DNA of 64,000 nucleotides, taken from positions 186,001-250,000 of the forward strand of contig NZ_BBXD01000013.1 of the NCBI RefSeq assembly GCF_001570545.1, in the 5' to 3' direction. Each line of letters opens with the position of its first letter. Position 1 is the first letter of the stretch. Source of the stretch: Herbidospora mongoliensis. GTDB lineage: Bacteria; Actinomycetota; Actinomycetes; Streptosporangiales; Streptosporangiaceae. This document shows positions 33,858 through 42,513 of the stretch, piece after piece. A program made the position numbers and the translations under genes. The notes under the pieces were generated by a model that worked only from the letters and a program-made list of their open reading frames with translations, did no database searches and had not been told where the DNA came from.

Positions 33858-34648
33858 GCCGCCGCCCCCAGCCACCGGTCACGCAGCCCGACCAGGATGA
33901 CCACCGACACCGCCAGCAGCACCAGGCTGAGCACGATCGCCGCCTCCGGCTCGGTCTCCAGCGCCAGATAGACGGCCAGCGGCATCGTCTGGGTCCGCCC
34001 GGGGAAGTTCCCGGCGAACGTGATCGTCGCGCCGAACTCCCCCAGGGCCCGAGCCCAGCAGAGCACCGCCCCGGCCAGCACGCCCGGCGCGACCAGCGGC
34101 AGCGTCACCCGCCGGAACACCGTGAACCGCGAGGCCCCCAACGTCGCGGCGGCCTCCTCATAGCGGAGGTCGGCGGCCCGCAGAGCGCCCTCCACCGCGA
34201 TGACCAGGAACGGCATCGCCACGAACGCCTCGGCGACGACCACCCCGGCCGTCGTGAACGGCAGCGAGAACCCGAACGCCGACTCCAGCCACTGCCCGAC
34301 CAGCCCGCGCCGCCCCAGAACCAGGAGCAGCGCCACACCACCCACCACCGGCGGCAGCACCAGCGGAACCGTCACCAGCGCCCGCAGGAGACGCCGCCCG
34401 GGAAAGTCGGTGCGGGCCAGCAGCCAGGCCAGCGGCACCCCGAGAACCAGGCAGACCACCGTCGCGATCGACGCCGTGACCAGCGACAACCGCAGCGCCT
34501 CCAGAACCTGGGGTTCGGAGAGCCGCTGCGGCAGCGTCGACCACGGCGCCCGGATGAGCAGCCCCGCCAGCGGCAGGACAAGGAACGCCATCCCCACGAC
34601 GGCTGGGACGACCAGCAGCCAGGGAACGCGCCCCCTGCTCAGTTTCAC
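33854..34648 (-). CDS. modB: Molybdate ABC transporter permease
   Basis: The 264-residue protein has about six membrane helices and the ABC permease EAA loop (EEAAATLGASRFTVFRRVTLPL), which couples to ModC. The segment RALGEFGATITFAGN is typical of ModB/CysT permeases. The GTG start overlaps the modA stop as GTGA, so translation of the three genes is coupled. Confidence 0.92.
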   Translation of the reverse strand: MKLSRGRVPWLLVVPAVVGMAFLVLPLAGLLIRAPWSTLPQRLSEPQVLEALRLSLVTASIATVVCLVLGVPLAWLLARTDFPGRRLLRALVTVPLVLPPVVGGVALLLVLGRRGLVGQWLESAFGFSLPFTTAGVVVAEAFVAMPFLVIAVEGALRAADLRYEEAAATLGASRFTVFRRVTLPLVAPGVLAGAVLCWARALGEFGATITFAGNFPGRTQTMPLAVYLALETEPEAAIVLSLVLLAVSVVILVGLRDRWLGAAA

Positions 34649-35427
34649 GGGGCTTCGAAACCGGCCTTCGTCAGGACGTCCTTGCCCTGCTGGGACAGGA
34701 CGAGATCGACGAACTGCTGGGCCGGCGTCGGCGCGGGAGCGCCCTTCAGCGTCGCGATCGGATAGTCGTTGATCGCCTGGTCCGCCTCGGGGAACGCGAT
34801 GCCGGTGACCTTCCCGGCGGAGGCGATGACGTCGGTCTGGTAGACGAGGGCGGCGTCGACCTCGCCGAGTTCGACCTTGGTGAGGGTGGCCTTGACGTCC
34901 TGCTCCAGCGTGACCGGGGTGACCTTGAGCCCGGCCGCGTCGAGCGCCTTGACCGCGGCGGCGCCGCAGGGCACCTGCTCGGCGCAGAGGGCGACCTTGA
35001 CCTGGGGATCGGTCAGGTCCTTCAGGCTCTCGACCTTGGCGGGATTGTCCGGCGGGACCGCGATCTGGAGCTTGTTGCGCACGAACACCGTCGGCGTCCC
35101 GGCCAGCTCCGCATCGCTCACGGTCTTCATTGTCGCAGGCGAGGCCGCCGCGAACACGTCAGCCGGGGCGGCCTGGGTGATCTGCTGGGCCAGCGTGGCA
35201 CTCGAACCGAAGTTGAAGGTCACCTTGCTGCCCGGGTGGGCGGCCTCGAACTGCTTCCCGAGTTCGGTGAAGGTCTCGGTCAGGGACGCCGCAGCGAACA
35301 CCGTCAGCGCGCTCTCCGCAGGGGCGGCGGCGGAGGTCGGGGCCGCGCCGTCCGTTGACGACGACCCACAGGCCCCCAGCGCGAACACGGACGCGACGGC
35401 GGCGATCAGGGACAGACGCTTCAGCAC
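34645..35427 (-). CDS. modA: Molybdate ABC transporter substrate-binding lipoprotein
   Basis: The 260-residue protein has a lipoprotein signal (SVFALGAC) and the ModA pattern LTVFAAASLTETFTELGKQFE, then FNFGSSATLAQQI and PADVFAAAS, with the Ser residues that bind the oxyanion. It captures molybdate or tungstate outside the cell for ModBC. The GTG at 35427 has TAGGAG 6-7 nt upstream. It leads the modABC operon. Confidence 0.93.
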   Translation of the reverse strand: MLKRLSLIAAVASVFALGACGSSSTDGAAPTSAAAPAESALTVFAAASLTETFTELGKQFEAAHPGSKVTFNFGSSATLAQQITQAAPADVFAAASPATMKTVSDAELAGTPTVFVRNKLQIAVPPDNPAKVESLKDLTDPQVKVALCAEQVPCGAAAVKALDAAGLKVTPVTLEQDVKATLTKVELGEVDAALVYQTDVIASAGKVTGIAFPEADQAINDYPIATLKGAPAPTPAQQFVDLVLSQQGKDVLTKAGFEAP

Positions 35428-35481
35428 CGAGCACTCCTAACAGTCGGAAGGCTCCAAGATACGCCGCACCTGCTAACCGTA

Positions 35482-35498
35482 CGATGGCGAACCCATCG
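35482..35498. promoter_or_regulatory. modA: Inverted repeat upstream of modA, possible molybdate-responsive operator
   Basis: CGATGG-CGAAC-CCATCG is a perfect 6-bp inverted repeat about 55 nt upstream of the modA start, in the only spacer that can hold the operon promoter. It does not match the E. coli ModE box as I know it, so assignment to molybdate control is by position only. Confidence 0.4.
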
Positions 35499-35573
35499 CA
35501 ATCACCGAACTAATCGAGCAATACCCTCGCTTCTGCGAGACAGGAAAGCTCCCACCGCACCCAGCGAGAGCCC

Positions 35574-36140
35574 TCACGCGAGGCGCGCCACCGCCAAGTA
35601 GTGGTCATCGCCGTCATGGAAATGGACGGGTTCCCAACCGGCAGCCCGCAGCAGGGGCTTGATGTGGTCCTCGGCGCGGATGTCGTCCGGCGAGAGTTCA
35701 CGTCCATGTCGAGCGGCCAGCACGGCTCGGCCGACCGGGTGGAACAGGGCGAGCCTGGCCCCCGTCTGAGCGACCCGGGCGAACTCCAGCAGCGTCCCCC
35801 GAGGGTCGCCCAGGTGGCCGATGAGCCCGGCGGCCAGGATGCCGCCGATGGTCGCGTCCGCGAACGGCAACTCGGCGGCATCGCCGATCAGCACCTGGCC
35901 GCGCTCGCGGGCGACGGACGCCATCTCCGGCGTCAGATCGACACCCACGACGCGGTCGGTGAATGCGCGCAGCAGCGGCAGCGCCCTGCCCGTGCCGCAG
36001 CCCGCGTCCAGAGCGACCGAGCCCGGCTCCAGTTCCAGCCGCGCCACGGCCGCCGCGAACACCGGGCCGTCGTCGGGGAACTTGGAATCCCAGGTCGCGG
36101 CGCGGGCCGCGAAGAAGGCTCTGGTCTCGTCCTTTTCCAT
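35574..36140 (-). CDS. Class I SAM-dependent methyltransferase
   Basis: The 188-residue protein has the SAM motif VALDAGCGTGRALPLL, then VVGVDLTPEMASVAR and IGDAAELPFAD, typical of ubiE/COQ5-like methyltransferases. The substrate is unknown. I chose the ATG at 36140 (MEKDETRAFFAARAATW). A TAGCAT hexamer lies 7 nt upstream on the minus strand, so the mRNA is probably leaderless. It is divergent from the hydrolase gene across only 35 nt. Confidence 0.88.
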   Translation of the reverse strand: MEKDETRAFFAARAATWDSKFPDDGPVFAAAVARLELEPGSVALDAGCGTGRALPLLRAFTDRVVGVDLTPEMASVARERGQVLIGDAAELPFADATIGGILAAGLIGHLGDPRGTLLEFARVAQTGARLALFHPVGRAVLAARHGRELSPDDIRAEDHIKPLLRAAGWEPVHFHDGDDHYLAVARLA

Positions 36141-36147
36141 GTCAGCG

Positions 36148-36167
36148 ATGCTAGGCCCACGTATAAA
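36148..36167. promoter_or_regulatory. Two divergent -10 elements giving leaderless transcripts
   Basis: On the plus strand TATAAA at 36162-36167 ends 8 nt before the hydrolase ATG at 36176. On the minus strand TAGCAT (36153-36148) ends 7 nt before the methyltransferase ATG at 36140. Neither gene has a Shine-Dalgarno sequence. Together this indicates divergent leaderless promoters packed into 35 nt. Confidence 0.6.
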
Positions 36168-36175
36168 TTGCACCC

Positions 36176-37288
36176 ATGCGGACAAATTGGCGACGCCGCG
36201 TGGTGCTCGGCGCGACCGGCACGGTCGTCGTCGTGGCGCTCGCCCTGGGTGCCGCCGGGTACTACTACTCGGGGCTCGTCATCGATCCCGTCCACGCCTC
36301 CGCCTACCCGCTGGAGGTCACCGCCGTCGGCGACGGCCGGGTCACCCTGAAAGGCGGCGTCGACACCGGCGCACCGGGGTCGTACGGCCTGACCTGGGCC
36401 GGCGGCAACGCCGTGCTCGGGGAGACGATCTCCGTCGGAGCCGGCACGGTCACCCGCACGCTCGACAAGGTCATCTCCGGCGACCTCAAGCCGGGCGTGT
36501 TCGCCTACCTCGACCGGTGGATGTGGAGCGACGGCACCCCGAAGTCGGTCGGCGTCCCGTACAAGGACGTCGGGGTGAAGTCGCCGCTGGGCACCTTCCC
36601 GGCCTGGCAGACCGAGGGCTCGTCCGACACGTGGGTGATCGCGATCCACGGCCGCAACGCCCGCGCCGGCGAAGCGCTGCGCATCCTCCCCACGCTGCAC
36701 GACCTGGGCCATCCGGTGCTCGCGATCTCGTACCGGAATGACGAGGGCGCCCCGGCGAGCCCCGACGGCCGGTTCCACCTCGGCGACACCGAGTGGGAGG
36801 ACGTCCGGGCGGCCATGGACTACGCGCGGACCCAGGGAGCGCGGAAGTTCGTCCTCTACGGCTGGTCGATGGGCGGCGGCATCGCCGCGGTGGCGGCCAG
36901 ACGGCTCCCCGACGCGGGTATCACCGCGCTGATCCTCGACAGCCCGGTCCTCGACTGGCGGTCGCCGATCGCGCAGGGCGCCCGGCAGATGGGCGTTCCC
37001 GGCCTGCTCACCACCGTCGGCCAGTGGGTGATCTCGGCGCGGACCGGCCTGAGCTTCGACGACCTCGACCACGTCGAGCACGCCGCCGAGTTCGACCTGC
37101 CCATTCTGATCTTCGTCGACCACGACGACGCGACGGTCCCGGTCGACCGGGCCCAGGCGTTCGACGCGAGGAGGCCCGACATCACCACGCTGGTGGAGAC
37201 CAAGGGCGGCGGCCACACCGGCTCGTGGAACGTCGACCCGGACGACTACGAGAAGGCCGTCACGGAGTTTCTCCGATCACCACGGTGA
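36176..37288 (+). CDS. Membrane-anchored alpha/beta hydrolase
   Basis: The 370-residue protein has an N-terminal hydrophobic anchor (about residues 9-32), a beta-rich extracytoplasmic region, and an alpha/beta hydrolase domain with the nucleophile elbow GWSMGGG, an Asp in FVDHDDATVP and a His in GGGHTGSW as probable triad. It probably acts as an esterase or peptidase-like hydrolase outside the membrane; the substrate is unknown. The promoter appears leaderless. The 3' end overlaps that of the convergent GNAT gene by 29 nt. Confidence 0.85.
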   Translation: MRTNWRRRVVLGATGTVVVVALALGAAGYYYSGLVIDPVHASAYPLEVTAVGDGRVTLKGGVDTGAPGSYGLTWAGGNAVLGETISVGAGTVTRTLDKVISGDLKPGVFAYLDRWMWSDGTPKSVGVPYKDVGVKSPLGTFPAWQTEGSSDTWVIAIHGRNARAGEALRILPTLHDLGHPVLAISYRNDEGAPASPDGRFHLGDTEWEDVRAAMDYARTQGARKFVLYGWSMGGGIAAVAARRLPDAGITALILDSPVLDWRSPIAQGARQMGVPGLLTTVGQWVISARTGLSFDDLDHVEHAAEFDLPILIFVDHDDATVPVDRAQAFDARRPDITTLVETKGGGHTGSWNVDPDDYEKAVTEFLRSPR

Positions 37289-37991
37289 ACGAGGTGTGGG
37301 TCACCGTGAAGCCGAGCCGCGAATAGACCCGCTGTGCCGGGTTCCCGTCGGTGACGGCCAGCCCCAACCGGGTGACGCCCGCGGCGGCGGCCTGGAGCTG
37401 GACGTGCCGCAGCAGCCTCCCCCCGGTCCCCGGCACCGACAGCTCCGGATGGCGGAACACCTCGGTCACCCACGGGACGGTCTTGAAGTCGTTCACGAAC
37501 ACCCCCGCGACGACCGCGCCCTGGTCGTTCACGGCCAGCGCGCTGCACGGCATCAGCGGCCCGACCAGGGTGCCGTCGAGGAGCGGGATCAGATCGGTCG
37601 CCATGACCTCGTCGCGGTCGCGGGGCTCGTCGGGATGGTCGGGGTGGCCGGGCGGGTAGGCCAGGCTCATGGCCGGATAGATGTCGTCCGGTGACCGGTC
37701 GACCGGGGTGAACCGCACCCCCTCCGGCGGGGCGCTGGGGGCGGAGGGGAGGTCCGTGAGGTCGGCGTACATGGAGTGGGCGTGCCGGAGCCTGCGGGCG
37801 CCGCGCGCGATCAGTTCCTGCCCCAGGCCGACGTCGGTGGAGACCGCCCAGCCCTGGAGCTGCGTCAGGATGACCTCCACGGCGCCGGGGCCGATCACTT
37901 GGAGGTAGTCGGCCCACGGACGTCCGTCGCGGACCCCTTCGACGAAGCTGATCGCCGCTATACCAAGGTCATTGGCCCTGATCTGTCGCAT
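37260..37991 (-). CDS. GNAT family N-acetyltransferase
   Basis: The 243-residue protein has a C-terminal GNAT core: VAGVFVNDF, the acetyl-CoA-binding PGTGGRLLRHVQLQAAAAG and the AQRVYSRLGFTVTHTS segment of motif B. The N-terminal 100 residues are family-specific. The substrate is unknown. It is divergent from the next GNAT gene across 23 nt, so the two are likely controlled from one short promoter region. Confidence 0.82.
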   Translation of the reverse strand: MRQIRANDLGIAAISFVEGVRDGRPWADYLQVIGPGAVEVILTQLQGWAVSTDVGLGQELIARGARRLRHAHSMYADLTDLPSAPSAPPEGVRFTPVDRSPDDIYPAMSLAYPPGHPDHPDEPRDRDEVMATDLIPLLDGTLVGPLMPCSALAVNDQGAVVAGVFVNDFKTVPWVTEVFRHPELSVPGTGGRLLRHVQLQAAAAGVTRLGLAVTDGNPAQRVYSRLGFTVTHTSFTVVIGETP

Positions 37992-38014
37992 GCGGCCCAG
38001 AATAGGCTTCGGTC

Positions 38015-38470
38015 GTGCCCGACATAGAGGTTCGCCCGGCGAAGCCCGCCGACTACGACGCCATCAAGGCGGTCGTCGACGAGTGGTGGGGCTGGCCGGT
38101 CCAGGGCGGGCTGACGCGCCTGTTCCTCGACCACTTCCACAACACCAGTTTCGTCGTGTACGCCCACGGCCACCTCGTGGCCTTCCTCGTCGGCTTCCTC
38201 TCCCAGGGGCAGCACGACCTCGCGTACATCCACTACGTGGGGGTCTCCCCCACCTTCCGGCGCAGCGGCATCGGCCGCGAGCTCTACCGCCGGTTCTTCA
38301 CCCTGGTCCACTCGGCCGGCCGCACCCGCGTGGCCGCGATCACCTCGCCACGCAACACGAAGTCGATCGCCTTCCACACCGCGATGGGCTTCCACGTGAG
38401 CGAACCGATCGCCGACTACGATGGCCCAGGTGCGGACCGTGTCCACTTCGACCGATTGATTGATGAATGA
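38015..38470 (+). CDS. GNAT family N-acetyltransferase
   Basis: The 151-residue single-domain GNAT has the motif A segment VSPTFRRSGIGRELYRRFF, matching the R/Q-x-x-G-x-G/A pyrophosphate loop, and SIAFHTAMGFHVSE as motif B. A TAGGCT hexamer ends 5 nt before the GTG at 38015, so the transcript is probably leaderless. Its stop overlaps the next start as ATGA. Confidence 0.85.
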   Translation: MPDIEVRPAKPADYDAIKAVVDEWWGWPVQGGLTRLFLDHFHNTSFVVYAHGHLVAFLVGFLSQGQHDLAYIHYVGVSPTFRRSGIGRELYRRFFTLVHSAGRTRVAAITSPRNTKSIAFHTAMGFHVSEPIADYDGPGADRVHFDRLIDE

Positions 38471-39270
38471 CGCTTTCGATCCACCGGCTCGGCGCCGACC
38501 GCCTCGACGACTTCCTCGCCCTCGCGGTCGACCGCTCGTGGTCCCCGGAACGAGAGAAATGCCGTCTCCTGTACGACATCGGCGAGGTCCACGGCATCGA
38601 GGCTCCCGACGGAAACGGCCTGGCCGCGACGGTGGCCCTGGTCCGGTTCGGCACCCGGGTGACCGCGATCAGCATGATGCTGGTGGCCGGCCGCTACGAA
38701 CGCCAGGGCCTCGGCACCCGCCTGATGCGCCACGCCCTCGACGTCGCCGGAACCGAGACGGCCGCCCTGACCGCCACGCCTTACGGCCGCCCGCTGTACG
38801 AACGCCTCGGCTTCCGCCCGACCGGCACCTGTGACGTCTACGCCGGAGACCCGGTCGGGGTGGCGGCGTCCGGACGTACCGAGAAACTCAGTGACCTCGC
38901 CGCGGTCACCAAGCTCGACGAAGAGGTCTACGGCGCTCCCCGCAGCGCACTGTTCGCCCGGCTGCCGGAGTTCTCCGAGAGCTTCCGGGTGACCGAGGGC
39001 GGCTTCGGCGGCGCCTGGCACAACGGCCACGTGACCGTGCTCGGCCCGATCGTCGCGGCCTCCGACGCCGACGCCCGCGACCTGCTCTCCGACCTGGCCG
39101 CCGACGTGACCGGCCCGATCCGGGTCGAGGCCTTCCTCCCCGCCGCCGCACAGTGGGCCCGTGACCACGGCCTGCCCCTCTCCTTCAGCACGACGCTCAT
39201 GGAATACGGCAAGCCGATGACCACCGACCTCTCCCGCACCTACGCGCCGGTCATGCAGGCGCTGGCATGA
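38467..39270 (+). CDS. GNAT family N-acetyltransferase, two-domain
   Basis: The 267-residue protein has an N-terminal GNAT domain with YERQGLGTRLMRHAL and YGRPLYERLGFRPTG, and a second, weaker GNAT-like half (about 145-267, FGGAWHNGHVTVLGPIVAASDADARDLL). Tandem GNAT folds are common in actinobacteria. It is coupled by ATGA overlaps both to the GNAT gene upstream and to the homocysteine methyltransferase gene downstream. Confidence 0.85.
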   Translation: MTLSIHRLGADRLDDFLALAVDRSWSPEREKCRLLYDIGEVHGIEAPDGNGLAATVALVRFGTRVTAISMMLVAGRYERQGLGTRLMRHALDVAGTETAALTATPYGRPLYERLGFRPTGTCDVYAGDPVGVAASGRTEKLSDLAAVTKLDEEVYGAPRSALFARLPEFSESFRVTEGGFGGAWHNGHVTVLGPIVAASDADARDLLSDLAADVTGPIRVEAFLPAAAQWARDHGLPLSFSTTLMEYGKPMTTDLSRTYAPVMQALA

Positions 39271-40079
39271 TCCTCGACGGCGGCCTGGCGACCCACCTGG
39301 AGACCCTCGGCTGCGACCTGAGCGACGACCTGTGGTCGGCGCGGCTCCTCTCGGACGACCCGGGCGTGATCAGGAAGGCCCACCTCGACTTCTTCACGGC
39401 GGGCGCCGACGTCGCGACGACGGCCAGCTACCAGGCGACGATCGAGGGCTTCACCCAGCGGGGCGCTTCGGCCGCCGAGGCCGCTTCCCTGATCGCTTCG
39501 TCGGTCGAACTGGCACTTCAGGCCCGCGACGAGCACGGCGCCGGCCTGGTCGCGGCCAGCGTCGGGCCCTACGGGGCCTATTTGGCCGACGGCCAGGAGT
39601 ACACCGGCGAATACGGCGGCCTGACCGAAGACGAGCTCTACGCCTGGCACCGCGACCGCTTCCACCTGCTGGCGGGGGCGGGCGCCGACCTGGTCGTGGC
39701 CGAGACGATCCCCTCCCTGCCGGAGGCCAGGGCCCTGCTGCGGCTCTTCCACGAGACCGGCGCCGACGGCTGGATCAGCTTCTCCTGCCGCGACGACCAC
39801 ACCATCAGCGACGGAACCCCCTATGCCGAAGCCGCCGCGCTGGTCGACGTCCCGGTGGGGGCCAACTGCACTAACCCGGCCTACATCGCCAACCTGATCG
39901 CCCTGGGCGCGCGGGTGGTCTACCCGAACTCGGGCGAGACCTGGAACGCCCGAAGCCGGACGTGGGAGGGCGTGGGCAACAACTTCCCCGTCGCCGACTG
40001 GGCGGGCGCGACGCATGTGGGCGGCTGCTGCCGGACGACACCGGAGCAGATCACCGCGATCAGGCGTCAGATCGGGTAA
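39267..40079 (+). CDS. mmuM: Homocysteine S-methyltransferase
   Basis: The 270-residue protein matches MmuM: DGGLATHLETLG at the start, and zinc-binding cysteines in GANCTNP and GGCCRTTPEQI. It transfers a methyl group from S-methylmethionine (or SAM) to homocysteine to give methionine, without folate or cobalamin. It is the last gene of a three-gene operon joined by ATGA overlaps with two GNATs. metH for the cobalamin route is 7.5 kb away. Confidence 0.92.
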   Translation: MILDGGLATHLETLGCDLSDDLWSARLLSDDPGVIRKAHLDFFTAGADVATTASYQATIEGFTQRGASAAEAASLIASSVELALQARDEHGAGLVAASVGPYGAYLADGQEYTGEYGGLTEDELYAWHRDRFHLLAGAGADLVVAETIPSLPEARALLRLFHETGADGWISFSCRDDHTISDGTPYAEAAALVDVPVGANCTNPAYIANLIALGARVVYPNSGETWNARSRTWEGVGNNFPVADWAGATHVGGCCRTTPEQITAIRRQIG

Positions 40080-40090
40080 CGGCGAAGCCG

Positions 40091-40104
40091 GTTCCACGTG
40101 AAAC
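40091..40104. promoter_or_regulatory. Candidate parS (ParB-binding) site
   Basis: GTTCCACGTGAAAC differs at one base from the canonical actinobacterial parS GTTTCACGTGAAAC. It lies in the 42-nt spacer between mmuM and the convergent HicB-like gene, outside coding sequence. If real, it would place this window in the origin-proximal part of the chromosome, where such sites cluster. Confidence 0.6.
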
Positions 40105-40121
40105 AACGGTGACGCGTGGGA

Positions 40122-40448
40122 TCAACCCGCGAGCAGTTCCGCTCGGTCGGCCGGGGACAGGCCCGCTTTGTCGAGGTGGGCGAGCAGCTCGCGGTGCGCC
40201 TGCCAGACCTCGGGTGAGACGCCCGGGAGGTCGTATTGGTAGTCGACCTCGACCGGGGTGTCGGACGAGACGTCCAGGATGAAGTGCTTGACCCCGTTCA
40301 CGGCCTCACGGAGTTCGGTCAGGGTCTGCGCCGACACACCCGAGCGGATCGGGGCGTCCACCGGGCGGGCGTACCAGACCTCGAGGTCACGGTCGAGTGC
40401 GCGTTCCCTGCTGACCCTGACGGTCAGCCGGTGGACGGCGGTGGTCAC
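40122..40448 (-). CDS. HicB-like putative antitoxin
   Basis: The 108-residue protein begins MTTAVHRLTVRVSRE and has a RALDRDLEVWYARP / SAQTLTELREAVNGVKHFI pattern that recalls the partial RNase-H fold and periodic-dose segment of HicB antitoxins. The GTG start overlaps the stop of the small upstream gene as GTGA, and a HicA-first order is normal for hicAB. Similarity is weak, so this is inference from size, order and pattern. Confidence 0.5.
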   Translation of the reverse strand: MTTAVHRLTVRVSRERALDRDLEVWYARPVDAPIRSGVSAQTLTELREAVNGVKHFILDVSSDTPVEVDYQYDLPGVSPEVWQAHRELLAHLDKAGLSPADRAELLAG

Positions 40449-40678
40449 CGCAACCAGCCCCTTCCGAAGACGTGCTCCAGGTCGTGTTCGACGTCGTCAA
40501 GGGCCGCTCTGGTGATGTTTCGTATCGGCACTATCGAGCGCCCCACGACCACCTCGGTTCCGTCGTAGAGCAAGAGTAGGCGACTACCCGAGGTCGTTTC
40601 GCGCCATCTGACCGACAGCGCATGTAACCGGGCCAGGCTGTAGATGCGGTCGACGACTTCGCGATATGAGGTCACCAT
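40445..40678 (-). CDS. HicA-like small protein, putative toxin lacking the usual catalytic His
   Basis: From the ATG at 40678 the product is 77 residues: MVTSYREVVDRIYSLARL, then SGSRLLLLYDGTEVVVGRSIVPIRNITRAAL. The order of a helix, a GS-strand segment and a final helix-forming RAALDDVEHDL resembles HicA mRNA interferases, but the GSHH histidine of HicA is replaced (GSRL). An upstream in-frame TTG at 40762 would extend it. It may be an inactive or divergent toxin, or unrelated. Confidence 0.5.
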   Translation of the reverse strand: MVTSYREVVDRIYSLARLHALSVRWRETTSGSRLLLLYDGTEVVVGRSIVPIRNITRAALDDVEHDLEHVFGRGWLR

Positions 40679-40815
40679 GTGTCCACTGTGCGGGGCGGAA
40701 AAGCGCAGCTCAATGAACACGCGGAGAGGAATACGGACCCTCCGGCACTGAGCCGGGCACATTGTTACCTTTTCGTTGGCCGAACCCGACCGGCCCGCGC
40801 GGCGTATCTCCGTGC

Positions 40816-42513
40816 GTGAGGCGTCCCGTAGTCGTGTGCGCGCTGGCCCTGGCCGCGGGGCTGGCGGCTCTCGTGCTCGTTCAGCTGTTCGGCGGGCCGC
40901 GTGACCTGCCCGCCATCAGAGGGCTCCCGTCGCCGGGGGCCTTCACCACGTGGGGCCTGCCGATCATGCGGCTCGTCCACGACCTCTGCGCGGTCGGCAC
41001 GGTCGGCTCGCTGCTCGCCGCCGTGCTCCTCAAGGACCGGGACATCCTGGCCCGCGCGGTCCCCCGGTGGGCGCTGGCGTGGGCGGGGAGCGCGGCGGGG
41101 ACCGTACTGCTGACTCTGTCGGACTTCGTCGGCTCGCCGGTGCTGGAGGCGCTGCGGTCGGGGATGCTCTCGACCTTCGTCCTGTACGTCCCGCAGGGGC
41201 TGTCCTTCCTGATCGTGTACGTCCTGACGCTCGCCATCACCCTGCTCAGCTTCGTCCTGCGGGACAGGCCGTGGGTGCTGCTCGTGGCGGCCGTGCTCGC
41301 GGTGCTGCCGCCCGCCTACGCGGGACATTCGGCCTCGGCCGTCGACCACGACTTCGCGGTGTCGAGCCTGCTCGTCCACCTCGCCGGGGTCACCCTGTGG
41401 GTCGGCGGGCTGTTCGGGCTGATCGCGTTCATGCGCACGGCCCCGGTCAGGGCCGTCGAGCGGTTCAGCTCGCTGGCCCTGTGGTGCTACGTCGCGGTCG
41501 CGTTGTCGGGCCTGCTGAACGCCTGGGTCCGGCTCGGCCGGCTGGAGTACCTCTGGTCGTCCGAGTACGGGATCCTCGTGCTCCTCAAGCTGGCCGCGGT
41601 GGGCGCACTGGGGTGGTTCGGCTGGCGCCACCGGACCCGCACCATCGCGGCCCTCACCACCAGCAAGGTCCCGTTCCTGAAGCTGGCGGCCGGCGAGCTC
41701 GTCCTGATGGCCGCCACGATGGGCCTGGCCGTCGCGCTGTCGCGCACCCCGCCGCCGCCCGGCAGCTCGCCGGCCCACGGCGTGCTCGGCTTCTACCTGC
41801 CGATCCTGGCCCCCGGACGGTTCGTCACGGAGTGGCGGCCCGACCCGATCCTGCTGCTGGCCGTCGCGCTCGCCTGCGCGGCCTACTTCCGCTGGTCGGA
41901 CCGGCAGCGGCCGGTCATGTGGGCGGCGGGCCTGGCCCTGTTCGCCTTCGCGACCGTGGGCGGCCTGGGCACCTACGCCCGCGCGATGGTCTCCTTCCAG
42001 CTCATCCAGTGGGCGATCGTCGGCGCGCTGGTCCCGGCGATGCTGGCCATGGCCTGGCGGCCCTGGAGGCCCCCGGCGTGGCTGGGCCTCGTCACCGCGA
42101 CGGTGCCTTACCTGGCGCTGTTCACCACGCCTCTGTTCGAACTCTCGCAGTCTGTCCTGGCGGTCCGGCTGGTCGTGCTGCTGGGGCTCGCCGTGGCGGC
42201 GTACACGACCATCTGTTCCGGGCTCTGGGCCTTGATGGCCGGGACCCAGACGCTGGTCGCCCTCTATCTGCTGTTCGGCCCGGCCCAGGGCATGGGCTGG
42301 TATTCGCAGCTCGGTGACATCACCTGGCTGCCCACCGGCGACCAGTGGCTCGGCGCCCTGGTCTATGCCGCAATCGCGGCCGTCGCGGTGGCGACGGCGC
42401 GGCTCTCACCGAAGAAGGAGGACGGTCATGTCTCTAGTCGTGACCAGACGCTGGACGCTACCGATCCTCGCGCTGGCGGCGATCCCCGTGATCTGGTGGA
42501 CCATCGGGGGTGA
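40816..42513 (+). CDS. CopD / CtaG fusion: copper import or resistance and cytochrome oxidase assembly membrane protein
   Basis: About 565 residues with roughly 14 membrane helices. The first half resembles CopD (copper uptake into the cytoplasm; HSASAVDHDFAVSSLLVHLAGVTLWVGGL with membrane histidines). The second half, from about residue 310, resembles the caa3 oxidase assembly CtaG family. Such fusions are common in actinobacteria. I prefer the GTG at 40816 (MRRPVVVCALALAAG). Its last 29 codons overlap the next gene. Function in copper delivery to the respiratory oxidase is inferred from family. Confidence 0.85.
   Translation: MRRPVVVCALALAAGLAALVLVQLFGGPRDLPAIRGLPSPGAFTTWGLPIMRLVHDLCAVGTVGSLLAAVLLKDRDILARAVPRWALAWAGSAAGTVLLTLSDFVGSPVLEALRSGMLSTFVLYVPQGLSFLIVYVLTLAITLLSFVLRDRPWVLLVAAVLAVLPPAYAGHSASAVDHDFAVSSLLVHLAGVTLWVGGLFGLIAFMRTAPVRAVERFSSLALWCYVAVALSGLLNAWVRLGRLEYLWSSEYGILVLLKLAAVGALGWFGWRHRTRTIAALTTSKVPFLKLAAGELVLMAATMGLAVALSRTPPPPGSSPAHGVLGFYLPILAPGRFVTEWRPDPILLLAVALACAAYFRWSDRQRPVMWAAGLALFAFATVGGLGTYARAMVSFQLIQWAIVGALVPAMLAMAWRPWRPPAWLGLVTATVPYLALFTTPLFELSQSVLAVRLVVLLGLAVAAYTTICSGLWALMAGTQTLVALYLLFGPAQGMGWYSQLGDITWLPTGDQWLGALVYAAIAAVAVATARLSPKKEDGHVSSRDQTLDATDPRAGGDPRDLVDHRG

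Noticed and set aside
32826-35427. modABC considered as a sulfate or thiosulfate transporter
   Set aside because: The binding protein has the ModA Ser-rich oxyanion pattern and the ATPase has a TOBE-type C-terminus; CysP/Sbp features are absent.
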